Positions 1-7,922 are shown, counted from the stretch's first letter. The stretch: 64,000 nucleotides of DNA from CAG-303 sp034172985 (GCA_034172985.1 JAXFDY010000199.1:1-64000), one strand, 5' to 3'. Notes: generated by a model not told the origin, from the sequence alone. Translations and numbers: made by a program.

Positions 1-321
1 GGTTCTGCACAGCGTGTTCCTACCCCTACAGGATCTACAACAATCTTAGTTGCTACAGTTGAAAAATCTGTAACAAAAGAAGAAATCAACGCAGCTATGA
101 AAGCAGCTTCTACAGAATCTTTCGGATACAACACAGACGAAATCGTATCTAGCGATATCGTTGGTATGAGATATGGTTCTTTATTTGATGCAACTCAGAC
201 AATGGTTTGCCCATTAGACAATGGTACAACAGAAGTTCAGGTTGTTTCTTGGTATGATAACGAAAACTCTTACACAAGCCAGATGGTAAGAACAATCAAA
301 TACTTTGCTGAATTAGCTTAA
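1..321 (+). CDS. gap: Glyceraldehyde-3-phosphate dehydrogenase, C-terminal part
   Basis: The frame is open from base 1, so this is the 3' end of a gene that begins before the window; about 106 residues are seen. They include the family signatures AQRVPTPTGS near the start and WYDNENSYTSQMVRT near the C-terminus, which belong to the GAPDH catalytic domain. GAPDH oxidises and phosphorylates glyceraldehyde-3-phosphate to 1,3-bisphosphoglycerate with NAD(P)+ in the cytoplasm. The next genes, pgk and tpiA, are the adjacent glycolytic steps. A strong terminator follows at once, so pgk may need its own promoter. The catalytic cysteine and Rossmann fold lie outside the window. Confidence 0.97.
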   Translation, partial: GSAQRVPTPTGSTTILVATVEKSVTKEEINAAMKAASTESFGYNTDEIVSSDIVGMRYGSLFDATQTMVCPLDNGTTEVQVVSWYDNENSYTSQMVRTIKYFAELA

Positions 322-349
322 TTTGAAGTATTTTAAATTGATCCAGTAG

Positions 350-382
350 GGGTCCGGTCTTTTTGGGCCGGACCCTTTTTTA
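350..382 (+). terminator. Rho-independent terminator of gap
   Basis: A GC-rich stem (GGGTCCGG pairing with CCGGACCC) with a short T-rich loop is followed directly by a run of T. It lies 28 bases after the gap stop codon. Confidence 0.93.
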
Positions 383-415
383 TTACATAAGAAATTCCCT
401 GAATTTCTTATGTAA
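383..415. repeat. Perfect 15-bp inverted repeat (palindromic hairpin)
   Basis: Bases 383-397 and 401-415 are perfect reverse complements around a 3-base loop. The hairpin begins right at the T-run of the gap terminator and is AT-rich with no T-run of its own, so it is not an ordinary terminator. Role unknown; it could be an mRNA-stability hairpin or part of a repeated intergenic element. Confidence 0.8.
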
Positions 416-420
416 CAAAA

Positions 421-485
421 ACGCTCCGCGGGAATCGCACTTCGGCGGAGAAGAAGATGCTGCTGTTGCAGCCCGCCTCAGGCGG
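421..485. repeat. GC-rich intergenic hairpin cluster
   Basis: This stretch is clearly richer in G+C than its surroundings. It has CTCCGC (424-429) facing GCGGAG (445-450), and CCGCC (473-477) facing GGCGG (481-485) around a TCA loop. It sits between the palindrome at 383-415 and the terminator-like hairpin at 486-512. I see no reading frame. It resembles a mobile or dispersed intergenic palindrome unit, but dispersal cannot be shown from one copy. Confidence 0.5.
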
Positions 486-512
486 AGAATCTCGCAAAGC
501 GAGATTCTTTTT
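486..512 (+). terminator. Terminator-like hairpin upstream of pgk
   Basis: AGAATCTCGC (486-495) pairs perfectly with GCGAGATTCT (499-508) around an AAA loop and runs into five T. It lies only 38 bases before the pgk start, so it may be a second gap terminator or an attenuator for pgk. A TATAAT at 517-522 could be the pgk -10 box, but no clear -35 is seen. Confidence 0.7.
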
Positions 513-550
513 CACTTATAATATTGAGGTTCTATTAGGAGGAATAAAAC

Positions 551-1756
551 ATGTTAAATAAAAAATCAGTAGATGATATTCAGGTAAAAGGAAAAAGAGT
601 TTTAGTACGTTGTGACTTTAATGTACCTTTAAAGGATGGAAAAATTACAGATGAAAATCGTCTGGTAGCAGCACTTCCTACAATTAAGAAATTAATCGCA
701 GATGGTGGAAAGGTAATTCTTTGTTCACATCTTGGAAAGCCAAAGGGAGAGCCAAAGCCTGAACTGTCATTAGCGCCAGTTGCTGTAAGACTTTCTGAAT
801 TATTAGGCCAGGAAGTAAAATTTGCTGCAGATCCTGAAGTTGTGGGACCAAATGCAAAAGCAGCAGTGGAAGCTATGAAAGATGGAGAAGTGGTTTTATT
901 AGAAAATACACGTTATCGTGTAGAAGAGACAAAGAATGGAGAATCATTCTCAAAAGATCTTGCATCGCTTTGTGATGTTTTTGTAAATGATGCCTTTGGA
1001 ACAGCTCATAGAGCACATTGTTCTAACGTAGGTGTAGCATCTCTGGTAGATACTGCTGTTGTAGGATATTTAATGCAGAAAGAAATTGATTTCCTCGGAA
1101 ATGCTGTAGAGAATCCTGAAAGACCATTTGTAGCTATTCTTGGTGGTGCAAAGGTTGCAGACAAGTTGTCTGTAATCAATAATTTGCTGGAGAAATGTGA
1201 TACACTGATTATCGGTGGTGGTATGGCATTTACATTCCTTAAGGCACAGGGTCTTGAGGTTGGTAAGTCATTAGTAGATGATGAGAAGATTGAGTATTGT
1301 AAGGAAATGATGGCTAAGGCTGAGAAGCTTGGTAAGAAATTACTTCTTCCTGTAGATGCAGCAGTAGCAGAAAGCTTCCCAAATCCGATTGATGCAGAGA
1401 TTGCAGTGGATAATGTGGGAGTAGATGCAATTCCGGCTGATAAGATGGGACTGGATATCGGACCAAAAACATCAGAACTCTACGCATCAGAAGTTAAATC
1501 AGCAAAGACAGTTGTATGGAACGGACCTATGGGTGTATTTGAAAATCCTGTTCTTGCAAAAGGTACTATTGCTGTAGCAAAATCACTGGCTGAGACAGAT
1601 GCAACTACAATTATTGGTGGTGGCGACTCTGCTGCAGCTGTTAATATTCTTGGTTACGGCGATAAAATGAGTCATATTTCTACAGGTGGCGGTGCATCAC
1701 TGGAATTTTTGGAAGGCAAAGAGTTACCTGGTGTTGCTGCTGCAAATGATAAATAA
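551..1756 (+). CDS. pgk: Phosphoglycerate kinase
   Basis: The 401-residue product has the usual bacterial PGK length. It transfers phosphate between 1,3-bisphosphoglycerate and ADP in the cytoplasm, making ATP and 3-phosphoglycerate. Visible family marks are the N-terminal RCDFNVPL (residues 20-27), the substrate-binding SHLGKPKG, the LLENTR block, and the nucleotide-binding GGGDS (356-360) near the C-terminus. The ATG follows an AGGAGG site by 6-7 bases. tpiA follows after 26 bases without a terminator, so the two are probably co-transcribed. Nothing is missing from the protein. Confidence 0.98.
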   Translation: MLNKKSVDDIQVKGKRVLVRCDFNVPLKDGKITDENRLVAALPTIKKLIADGGKVILCSHLGKPKGEPKPELSLAPVAVRLSELLGQEVKFAADPEVVGPNAKAAVEAMKDGEVVLLENTRYRVEETKNGESFSKDLASLCDVFVNDAFGTAHRAHCSNVGVASLVDTAVVGYLMQKEIDFLGNAVENPERPFVAILGGAKVADKLSVINNLLEKCDTLIIGGGMAFTFLKAQGLEVGKSLVDDEKIEYCKEMMAKAEKLGKKLLLPVDAAVAESFPNPIDAEIAVDNVGVDAIPADKMGLDIGPKTSELYASEVKSAKTVVWNGPMGVFENPVLAKGTIAVAKSLAETDATTIIGGGDSAAAVNILGYGDKMSHISTGGGASLEFLEGKELPGVAAANDK

Positions 1757-1782
1757 GAATAGATAAATTTTTGGAGGATGTT

Positions 1783-2535
1783 ATGGCAAGAAGAATGATG
1801 GTTGCTGGTAACTGGAAGATGAATATGACTCCCAATTCAGCAGTTGCATTGATAAATGAATTAATCCCTTTAGTTCAGAATGATGATGTAGATGTGGCAT
1901 TTTGTGTTCCGGATCTTGACATTCTTCCGTGTATCGAAGCTGTACGCGGAACCAATATCGGAATTGGTTCACAGAATATGTACTTTGAAGAGAAAGGTGC
2001 TTTTACGGGTGAAATTGCACCAGATATGCTTACAAGTGTAGGCGTTGAATATGTTATTCTCGGACATTCTGAAAGAAGAAGTTTCTTTGCAGAAACAGAT
2101 GAAACGGTGAACAAGAAAGTATTAAAAGCATTTGAACATGGTATTATTCCGATTATCTGTTGTGGAGAGACTTTAAAACAGAGAAAGCAGGGGATTACAC
2201 TTGATTTGATCCGTATGCAGATTAAAATCGCTTTCTATAATGTAAAACCGGAGAATGCGAAGAATGCGATTGTAGCTTATGAACCAATCTGGGCTATCGG
2301 TACCGGCGTGGGTGCCAGAACAGATCAGGCACAGGAAGTATGCAAGGCAATCAGAGACTGTATTGCTGAGATTTATGATGAGAATATTGCACAGGAAATT
2401 CGGATTCTTTATGGAGGCAGTGTTTCTTCTGCAAATGCATCAGACCTTTTTGCGCAGCCGGATATTGATGGCGGTTTAGTAGGTGGTGCGTCTTTGAAAC
2501 CAGATTTTGGAAAAATAGTTAATTATAGTAAGTAA
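1783..2535 (+). CDS. tpiA: Triosephosphate isomerase (glycolytic operon copy)
   Basis: The 250-residue protein interconverts dihydroxyacetone phosphate and glyceraldehyde-3-phosphate. Catalytic residues are all in place: N10 and K12 (AGNWKMN), H95 (GHSERR) and E167 (AYEPIWAIGTG); the phosphate-binding GLVGGASLKP (231-240) is canonical. I chose the ATG at 1783 because the GGAGG site lies at 1773-1777; an in-frame TTG at 1771 would sit on that site. It follows pgk and ends at a terminator. A second, more divergent tpiA lies at 32856. Confidence 0.97.
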   Translation: MARRMMVAGNWKMNMTPNSAVALINELIPLVQNDDVDVAFCVPDLDILPCIEAVRGTNIGIGSQNMYFEEKGAFTGEIAPDMLTSVGVEYVILGHSERRSFFAETDETVNKKVLKAFEHGIIPIICCGETLKQRKQGITLDLIRMQIKIAFYNVKPENAKNAIVAYEPIWAIGTGVGARTDQAQEVCKAIRDCIAEIYDENIAQEIRILYGGSVSSANASDLFAQPDIDGGLVGGASLKPDFGKIVNYSK

Positions 2536-2551
2536 CTCTATTTATCAAATC

Positions 2552-2593
2552 AGGACTTTCGGTGAAAAATATATTATTTCCGAAAGTCCTTTT
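2552..2593 (+). terminator. Terminator after tpiA
   Basis: AGGACTTTCGG (2552-2562) pairs perfectly with CCGAAAGTCCT (2580-2590) across a 17-base AT loop and ends in TTTT. It closes the gap-pgk-tpiA block. The long loop makes it weaker than most, so some read-through into the next gene is possible. Confidence 0.75.
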
Positions 2594-2612
2594 GATTGTG
2601 AAGGGGGCTGTC

Positions 2613-3698
2613 ATGAAGAGAATATTAACGAAAGAAGCTAATATAGGACAAGTATTGGCACAGGATGTATATGGTACGAATGATGTTCTTCTGGTAAAAA
2701 AAGGAAGTGCTTTAAATGCAGAAATGATTTATTCACTGATTATGAAAAATGTCTTATATATTTTTGTAGAAGACGAAGTTGTTAAAACAGATAATGATGA
2801 AGATGAATCAATGATTGGTTCTTATAACCAAAGGCTTAGAAAAACAGAAGAATATAAAAAGTTTTCAAAAAATTATCAGGAAAATGTTGATAGCTTAAAA
2901 AACAGCATCAATAATATTGTTTCTATGAATGCGGATGAAAATGATATTCGTTCCATGGTAGAAGAAACTATGGCAATTTTGGATGGCATGGTTTCCGGGG
3001 CAACTGTATTTGATATGTTAAACAATATGAAGAAATACGATGATTCTACATACACTCATTGCGTGAATGTGAGTCTGATTTGCAATGTTTTTGCAAAATG
3101 GCTGGGAATGAATGAAGAAGAGATAGAACTTGTCACCACATGCGGATTGTTTCATGATATTGGGAAAGTCACCATTCCTCAGGAAGTTATAAAAAAGCCT
3201 GGGAAATTGACGGAACAGGAATATGAAGTCATGAAAACACACACAACAAACGGGTATGAAATACTGAAAAATTATCCTCAGATTGCAGAAGAGGTAAAGC
3301 TGGCTGCTTTAATGCATCATGAAAAATGCGATGGTTTGGGTTATCCTTTAGGACTCAAAGGAAATGCAATAAATAAATATGCAAAAATTGTTGCGATAGC
3401 TGATATTTATGATGCCATGACATCTGCAAGGGTTTATCATGGTCCATTATGTCCATTTAAAGTGATTAAGATTTTCGAAGATGAAGGATATGTTAAATAC
3501 GAACCACGTTTTATCATTACGTTTCTTCAAAATGTGGCGGATACATATATGCAAAATGAAGTATTGTTATCGGATGGCAGAAGAGGAAAAATTGTTTATA
3601 TTAACAAGAATATGATATCGAAGCCAATTGTAGACTGTCAGGGGAAATTTGTGGATTTGTCAAAAGAAGCAAATCTAAGTATTGAAAAAATTTTATAA
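2613..3698 (+). CDS. HD-GYP domain protein, probable cyclic-di-GMP phosphodiesterase
   Basis: The 361-residue protein has no signal peptide or membrane segment. The HD-GYP domain (about residues 130-310) carries H149, the metal-binding H181-D182 (LFHDIGK), then HHEKCDGLGYP at 235-245, the family HHExxDGxGYP motif, and a following IADIYDAMTSARVY segment. Such enzymes usually hydrolyse c-di-GMP to pGpG or GMP. The N-terminal 130 residues resemble the acidic, helical linker often found before this domain. The start is the ATG at 2613, preceded by GAAGGGGG; an in-frame GTG at 2562 lies inside the tpiA terminator. A probable diguanylate cyclase begins at 63588. Confidence 0.88.
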   Translation: MKRILTKEANIGQVLAQDVYGTNDVLLVKKGSALNAEMIYSLIMKNVLYIFVEDEVVKTDNDEDESMIGSYNQRLRKTEEYKKFSKNYQENVDSLKNSINNIVSMNADENDIRSMVEETMAILDGMVSGATVFDMLNNMKKYDDSTYTHCVNVSLICNVFAKWLGMNEEEIELVTTCGLFHDIGKVTIPQEVIKKPGKLTEQEYEVMKTHTTNGYEILKNYPQIAEEVKLAALMHHEKCDGLGYPLGLKGNAINKYAKIVAIADIYDAMTSARVYHGPLCPFKVIKIFEDEGYVKYEPRFIITFLQNVADTYMQNEVLLSDGRRGKIVYINKNMISKPIVDCQGKFVDLSKEANLSIEKIL

Positions 3699-3715
3699 AT
3701 GTCAACCAAAAATAC

Positions 3716-3744
3716 TTGACAAACAGAGAGCGATAGTGTATGAT
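3716..3744 (+). promoter_or_regulatory. SigA promoter of the ylxM-ffh operon
   Basis: TTGACA (3716-3721), 17-base spacer, TATGAT (3739-3744). A near-consensus vegetative promoter that starts the secretion and ribosome block. An in-frame ATG at 3740 lies inside the -10 box and so cannot be the ylxM start. Confidence 0.9.
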
Positions 3745-3790
3745 ACACATCGTGCCTGAAAACACATTGGGAATCATGGAGTATATGAAG

Positions 3791-4135
3791 ATGGAGTTAA
3801 TTGTAAAAAAAGCTTTATTATATGATTTCTATGGTGAACTTTTGACAGAACATCAAAAAAGCATCTATAGTGATTTTATCCTGAATGATATCGGAATCAG
3901 TGAAATTGCTGCTGAGAGAGGAATCAGCCGACAGGGTGTTCATGAGATGATAAAGCGATGTGATAAGATTCTTGCAGATTATGAAGAGAAGCTGCATTTG
4001 GTAGATAAGTTCCTGGCTGCAAAAGAATTGGTAACAGAAATCAATACACTGGCAGGAGAGTTTCATGAGACAAAAGATCCTGCATTAGTGGGACAGATAA
4101 AAGAAATATCCAATCATATTTTAGAGGAGTTTTAA
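3791..4135 (+). CDS. ylxM: YlxM/UPF0122 helix-turn-helix protein, SRP-associated
   Basis: The 114-residue protein begins MELIVKKALLYDFYGELLTEHQ and has a sigma-70 region 4-like helix-turn-helix (about residues 25-60: ISEIAAERGISRQGVHEMIKR), followed by a coiled helical tail. YlxM proteins are encoded next to ffh in Gram-positive bacteria and modulate the signal recognition particle. In-frame ATGs also occur at 3740, 3776 and 3785. I prefer 3791 because it matches the usual N-terminus of the family and has GGAG nine bases upstream; 3785 is possible. ffh follows after 25 bases. Confidence 0.9.
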   Translation: MELIVKKALLYDFYGELLTEHQKSIYSDFILNDIGISEIAAERGISRQGVHEMIKRCDKILADYEEKLHLVDKFLAAKELVTEINTLAGEFHETKDPALVGQIKEISNHILEEF

Positions 4136-4160
4136 ACCGATAAGGCAGGAGGTATGACAG

Positions 4161-5510
4161 ATGGCATTTGAAAGCTTATCTGATAAATTGCAGAATGTAT
4201 TTAAAAATTTGAGGGGCAAAGGAAGACTTAGTGAAGCTGATGTGAAAGCTGCTTTAAAAGAAGTTAAAATGGCTCTTCTTGAAGCCGATGTAAACTTTAA
4301 GGTAGTCAAGCAGTTTATTAATGCAGTCACTGAGAGAGCCATCGGACAAGATGTAATGTCTTCGTTGACACCGGGCCAGATGGTTATCAAGATTGTAAAC
4401 GAAGAGATGGTTTCCCTAATGGGTTCTGAAACCACAGAACTTATGCTGAAACCTGCAAATGAAATTACAGTCATTATGATGATGGGTCTTCAAGGTGCAG
4501 GTAAAACCACTACAATAGCAAAACTTGCTGGTAAGTTGAAATCAAAGGGAAGAAAACCATTACTTGTTGCATGTGATATTTATCGTCCGGCTGCAATTGA
4601 ACAGTTGAAGGTAAATGGAGAAAAGCAGGGGGTTCCTGTGTTTTCTATGGGTACTGGACATAAACCGGTAAATATTGCAAAAGCCGCCATAGAACATGCA
4701 TCCAAAAATGATATGAATGTTGTTCTTATTGATACCGCAGGACGTCTTCAGATTGATGAAACCATGATGAATGAGCTGGTGGAGATAAAAGACAACATTG
4801 ATATAAAGCAGACAATTCTTGTTGTGGATGCCATGACCGGACAGGATGCAGTAAAAGTAGCTTCTTCTTTTGATGAAAAAGTCGGAATAGATGGTGTCAT
4901 TCTGACAAAGCTGGATGGTGATACCAGAGGTGGTGCGGCACTGTCTATACGGGCAGTTACCGGAAAACCGATTCTTTATGTTGGTATGGGAGAAAAACTA
5001 TCTGATTTGGAACAGTTTTATCCAGATCGAATGGCTTCCAGAATACTCGGCATGGGTGATGTCCTTACTTTGATTGAGAAAGCTGAAGCGGCAGTAGATG
5101 CTGATAAGGCAAAAGAAATGGAAAAGAAAATCAAAAAAGCTGAGTTTGGCTTTGATGATTATCTGGAATCCATGGCTCAGATAAAAAAGATGGGTGGTCT
5201 TGAGGATATCATGGGGATGATTCCAGGTCTTGGGGGGCAGTTAAAAGGAGCACAGATTCCGGATGAGAAAGCTCTCGGAAGGACAGAGGCTATTATTTAT
5301 TCCATGACACCAGAGGAAAGAGCAAATCCATCTATCCTGAATCCTTCACGTAAAATGAGAATTGCGAAGGGGGCAGGCGTTGATATTGCAGAAGTAAACC
5401 GATTGGTAAAACAGTTTGAACAGTCGAGAAAAATGATGAAACAAATGTCCGGCATGATGAATGGAAAGCGTGGCGGCGGTTTGTTTGGCAAATTTAAAAT
5501 GCCGTTTTAA
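4161..5510 (+). CDS. ffh: Signal recognition particle protein Ffh
   Basis: The 449-residue GTPase binds signal sequences of nascent membrane and secreted proteins together with SRP RNA. It shows the N-domain helices (1-90), the G-domain P-loop GLQGAGKTTT (109-118), DTAGR, and TKLDGD motifs, and a C-terminal M-domain with the methionine-rich stretch RKMMKQMSGMMNGK. Length and motif order are canonical. A good AGGAGG precedes the ATG. It lies between ylxM and rpsP, the usual order in Firmicutes. Confidence 0.98.
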   Translation: MAFESLSDKLQNVFKNLRGKGRLSEADVKAALKEVKMALLEADVNFKVVKQFINAVTERAIGQDVMSSLTPGQMVIKIVNEEMVSLMGSETTELMLKPANEITVIMMMGLQGAGKTTTIAKLAGKLKSKGRKPLLVACDIYRPAAIEQLKVNGEKQGVPVFSMGTGHKPVNIAKAAIEHASKNDMNVVLIDTAGRLQIDETMMNELVEIKDNIDIKQTILVVDAMTGQDAVKVASSFDEKVGIDGVILTKLDGDTRGGAALSIRAVTGKPILYVGMGEKLSDLEQFYPDRMASRILGMGDVLTLIEKAEAAVDADKAKEMEKKIKKAEFGFDDYLESMAQIKKMGGLEDIMGMIPGLGGQLKGAQIPDEKALGRTEAIIYSMTPEERANPSILNPSRKMRIAKGAGVDIAEVNRLVKQFEQSRKMMKQMSGMMNGKRGGGLFGKFKMPF

Positions 5511-5518
5511 TTAAAGAG

Positions 5519-5541
5519 ATAAATTTGCAAAGCAAATTTAT
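5519..5541. repeat. 10-bp hairpin between ffh and rpsP
   Basis: ATAAATTTGC (5519-5528) and GCAAATTTAT (5532-5541) are perfect complements around an AAA loop. There is no T-run after it. It may be a processing or stability hairpin that separates ffh from rpsP message. The GC-AAA-GC tip is the same as in the hairpin at 486-508. Confidence 0.6.
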
Positions 5542-5585
5542 ATAAATATTATTATGAATGATATAACATAGGAGGTAAAGAAACA

Positions 5586-5831
5586 ATGGCAGTAAAAATC
5601 AGATTAAGAAGAATGGGACAGAAGAAGGCTCCTTTCTATAGAATTATCGTTGCGGATTCCAGATCCCCAAGAGATGGAAAGTTTATCGATGAAATCGGTA
5701 CTTATGATCCGAATCTTGAGCCAAGTGCTGTTACAATCAATGAAGAAGCTGCAAAGAAGTGGCTGGCAAACGGAGCTCAGCCAACAGAAGTTGTTGCTAA
5801 GTTATTAAAGCAGGCTGGAATCGAAAAATAA
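5586..5831 (+). CDS. rpsP: 30S ribosomal protein S16
   Basis: The 81-residue protein starts MAVKIRLRRMGQKKAPFYRI, the S16 signature, and includes the conserved RDGKFIDEIGTYDPN block. S16 binds 16S rRNA early in 30S assembly. It has a strong AGGAGG site. The khpA start follows 21 bases after its stop, so the pair is probably translated from one message. Confidence 0.98.
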   Translation: MAVKIRLRRMGQKKAPFYRIIVADSRSPRDGKFIDEIGTYDPNLEPSAVTINEEAAKKWLANGAQPTEVVAKLLKQAGIEK

Positions 5832-5852
5832 GGCTTGCCTGAGGTGCACGTT

Positions 5853-6083
5853 ATGAAAGAATTAGTAGAAGTTATTGCAAAAGCTCTTGTTGATCATCCG
5901 GAAGAAGTCGTTGTGACAGAGAAGGATACTGATAAGGCTCTCGTCATCGAACTGAAAGTGGCAGATGATGACATGGGTAAAGTTATTGGTAAACAGGGAC
6001 GTATTGCTAAATCTATTCGTTCAGTTGTAAAAGCTGCAGCGTCTAAAGATGATAAGAAGGTTGTTGTAGATATTATTCAGTAG
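5853..6083 (+). CDS. khpA: KH-domain RNA-binding protein KhpA
   Basis: The 76-residue protein is a single KH domain with the GKVIGKQGRIAKSIRSVV loop (GxxG as GKQG). KhpA acts with KhpB in RNA binding and in cell-length or division control in Gram-positive bacteria; KhpB is not in this window. I use the ATG at 5853, giving MKELVEVIAKALVDHPEEV, with GAGGTG upstream; an in-frame TTG at 5835 is too close to the rpsP stop. Its place between rpsP and rimM is standard. Confidence 0.95.
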   Translation: MKELVEVIAKALVDHPEEVVVTEKDTDKALVIELKVADDDMGKVIGKQGRIAKSIRSVVKAAASKDDKKVVVDIIQ

Positions 6084-6103
6084 AATAGTAGCAGATAAGA
6101 AAG

Positions 6104-6133
6104 AACCGGTGCAGATTTATGTGCCGGTTTTTG
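6104..6133 (+). terminator. Internal terminator/attenuator before rimM
   Basis: AACCGGTGCA (6104-6113) pairs with TGTGCCGGTT (6120-6129) including two G-U pairs, with a 6-base loop, then a T-run. It lies 18 bases before the rimM start. It would lower rimM-trmD expression relative to rpsP, in keeping with ribosomal protein versus enzyme demand. Confidence 0.8.
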
Positions 6134-6151
6134 TTTGATTTTGGAGGTTCG

Positions 6152-6667
6152 ATGGAAGATTTATTACGAGTAGGTGTAATTGCAAATACACATGGAATCA
6201 GAGGAGAAGTAAAAGTTTTTCCTACTACGGATGACCCGGCACGTTTCAAGGTATTGAAACATGTGATTTTGGATGCAGGAAGAGAAAAATTAAATCTGGA
6301 GATTCAATCTGTCAAATTCTTTAAAAATATGGTGATATTAAAATTCAAGGGAATCGATAATATAAACGACATTGAAAGGTATAAAGGAAAAGATCTTCTT
6401 GTGACAAGAGAGAATGCGGTTCCGTTGGAGGAAGGAGAATACTTTATTGCCGATTTGATTGATTTGGATGTAGTGGACGAAGATGGAAATAAACTGGGAA
6501 TTCTTTATGATGTCATGCAGACAGGGGCAAATGATGTTTATGTGGTAAAAAATCAGGAAAATGGAAAAGAAATCCTTCTTCCGGGAATCGAAGAGTGTAT
6601 TCTTGATATAAATCTGGAAGAGAAAAAAATAACAGTGCATTTAATGGAAGGACTTGTAGACGAATGA
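6152..6667 (+). CDS. rimM: Ribosome maturation factor RimM
   Basis: The 171-residue protein has the RimM N-terminal beta-barrel (LLRVGVIANTHGIRGEVKVFPTTDDP, residues 4-29) and the C-terminal PRC-barrel (about 95-165, YFIADLIDLDVVDEDGN and KEILLPGIEECI). RimM assists 30S head assembly through S19. The ATG at 6152 follows GGAGG; an in-frame ATG at 6119 is inside the attenuator loop and is rejected. The stop overlaps the trmD start by four bases (ATGA), suggesting translational coupling. Confidence 0.96.
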   Translation: MEDLLRVGVIANTHGIRGEVKVFPTTDDPARFKVLKHVILDAGREKLNLEIQSVKFFKNMVILKFKGIDNINDIERYKGKDLLVTRENAVPLEEGEYFIADLIDLDVVDEDGNKLGILYDVMQTGANDVYVVKNQENGKEILLPGIEECILDINLEEKKITVHLMEGLVDE

Positions 6668-7446
6668 AATATTATGTAATGACGTTATTTCCTGATATGA
6701 TTGCACAGGGATTAAATACTAGCATTATAGGAAAAGCAATAGATAAAAATGTGCTCTCTCTGGAATGCATTGATATCCGAAAGTTTACAAAGGAGAAACA
6801 TGGACACGTAGATGATTATCCCTATGGTGGTGGTGCCGGAATGGTAATGCAGGCACAGCCTGTCTATGACTGTTATCAGCATGTATGTACAGAGATTGGC
6901 GGAGAACAGAAACCGAGAGTTATTTATCTGACACCCCAGGGAAAAACTTTTAACCAAAAGATGTCAGTAGAACTGGCAAAAGAAGAAAATCTTGTTTTTT
7001 TATGTGGGCATTATGAAGGAATCGACGAGAGAGTGCTGGATATGATCGTTACAGATCACGTATCCATAGGTGATTATGTTCTTACAGGCGGAGAATTGGC
7101 TGCCATGGTAATGATAGATTCGATTTCAAGAAATATTCCCGGAGTACTGAATAATGATATCAGTGCTGAAACAGAAAGTTTTTCTGATGGTTTGCTTGAA
7201 TATCCACAGTATACAAGACCTGAGGTGTTTATGGATCACAGAGTTCCTGAAGTACTTTTAAGTGGACATCATGCAAATATTGAACGATGGAGAAGAGAGC
7301 AGTCTATTTTACGGACATATGAAAGACGCCCGGATTTATTTGAAGATGCCTTATATGACAAGCAGGATATGAAATTTATCCGGGAGACTCTTGGCATTAC
7401 ACGCGTTAAAAATTATATCGATAAGAAAAGCGAAAAGAAAATCTAA
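6664..7446 (+). CDS. trmD: tRNA (guanine37-N1)-methyltransferase
   Basis: The 260-residue enzyme methylates G37 of tRNAs with S-adenosylmethionine, which prevents +1 frameshifting. Family motifs are PYGGGAGMVMQ (around residue 55), the trefoil-knot AdoMet site LCGHYEGIDERV and SIGDYVLTGGELAAMV, and the C-terminal DHRVPEVLLSGHH followed by WRREQS. It overlaps rimM by four bases and precedes rplS, the standard arrangement. rplS has its own likely promoter. Confidence 0.97.
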   Translation: MKYYVMTLFPDMIAQGLNTSIIGKAIDKNVLSLECIDIRKFTKEKHGHVDDYPYGGGAGMVMQAQPVYDCYQHVCTEIGGEQKPRVIYLTPQGKTFNQKMSVELAKEENLVFLCGHYEGIDERVLDMIVTDHVSIGDYVLTGGELAAMVMIDSISRNIPGVLNNDISAETESFSDGLLEYPQYTRPEVFMDHRVPEVLLSGHHANIERWRREQSILRTYERRPDLFEDALYDKQDMKFIRETLGITRVKNYIDKKSEKKI

Positions 7447-7453
7447 AAAATAC

Positions 7454-7482
7454 TTGATATTTTAATGTTTTTATGATACCAT
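7454..7482 (+). promoter_or_regulatory. Probable rplS promoter
   Basis: TTGATA (7454-7459), 17-base spacer, TACCAT (7477-7482) with an extended -10 TG at 7474-7475. It leaves a 5' leader of roughly 70 bases before rplS, a position where ribosomal L19 leader RNAs occur in Firmicutes. I could not confirm such a fold by eye. Confidence 0.5.
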
Positions 7483-7562
7483 TTAGAAGTTGTGAAAAAT
7501 TGATGGTCCTCTGGTACTCTGTGTATTATAGAACATCGAAATATGATTAGGAGGTCACACAA

Positions 7563-7910
7563 ATGAACGAAATTATTAAGAACATCGAAGCTGCACAGTT
7601 AAAAGAGAATGTAGGAAACTTTCATGTAGGTGATACAGTCAGAGTTCATGCAAAGATCAAGGAAGGAAACCGTGAAAGAATTCAGGTTTTCGAAGGCGTA
7701 GTGCTTAAGAGACAGGGCGGAAGCTCAAGAGAAACATTTACAGTAAGAAAGAATTCCAACGGTATTGGCGTTGAGAAAACTTGGCCATTACATTCCCCAT
7801 CAATCGAAAAGGTTGAGGTAGTTAGAGCAGGTAAGGTTAGACGTGCGAAACTTAACTACTTAAGAGGCAGAGTTGGTAAGGCTGCAAAGGTAAAAGAATT
7901 AGTTAAATAA
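7563..7910 (+). CDS. rplS: 50S ribosomal protein L19
   Basis: The 115-residue protein has the L19 core: FHVGDTVRVHAKIKEGNRERIQVFEGVVL, then GGSSRETFTVRK, WPLHSP and the basic tail ending RAKLNYLRGRVGKAAKVKE. L19 sits at the 30S-50S interface. It has AGGAGG and an apparently separate promoter, and ends at a terminator that separates the translation block from the first signal peptidase gene. Confidence 0.98.
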   Translation: MNEIIKNIEAAQLKENVGNFHVGDTVRVHAKIKEGNRERIQVFEGVVLKRQGGSSRETFTVRKNSNGIGVEKTWPLHSPSIEKVEVVRAGKVRRAKLNYLRGRVGKAAKVKELVK

Positions 7911-7922
7911 TTTCTGAAAACA

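Noticed and set aside
3740..3790. Upstream ATG codons as ylxM start
   Set aside because: The first lies in the -10 box, and the others add residues not seen in the family; the ATG at 3791 has GGAG at a good distance.
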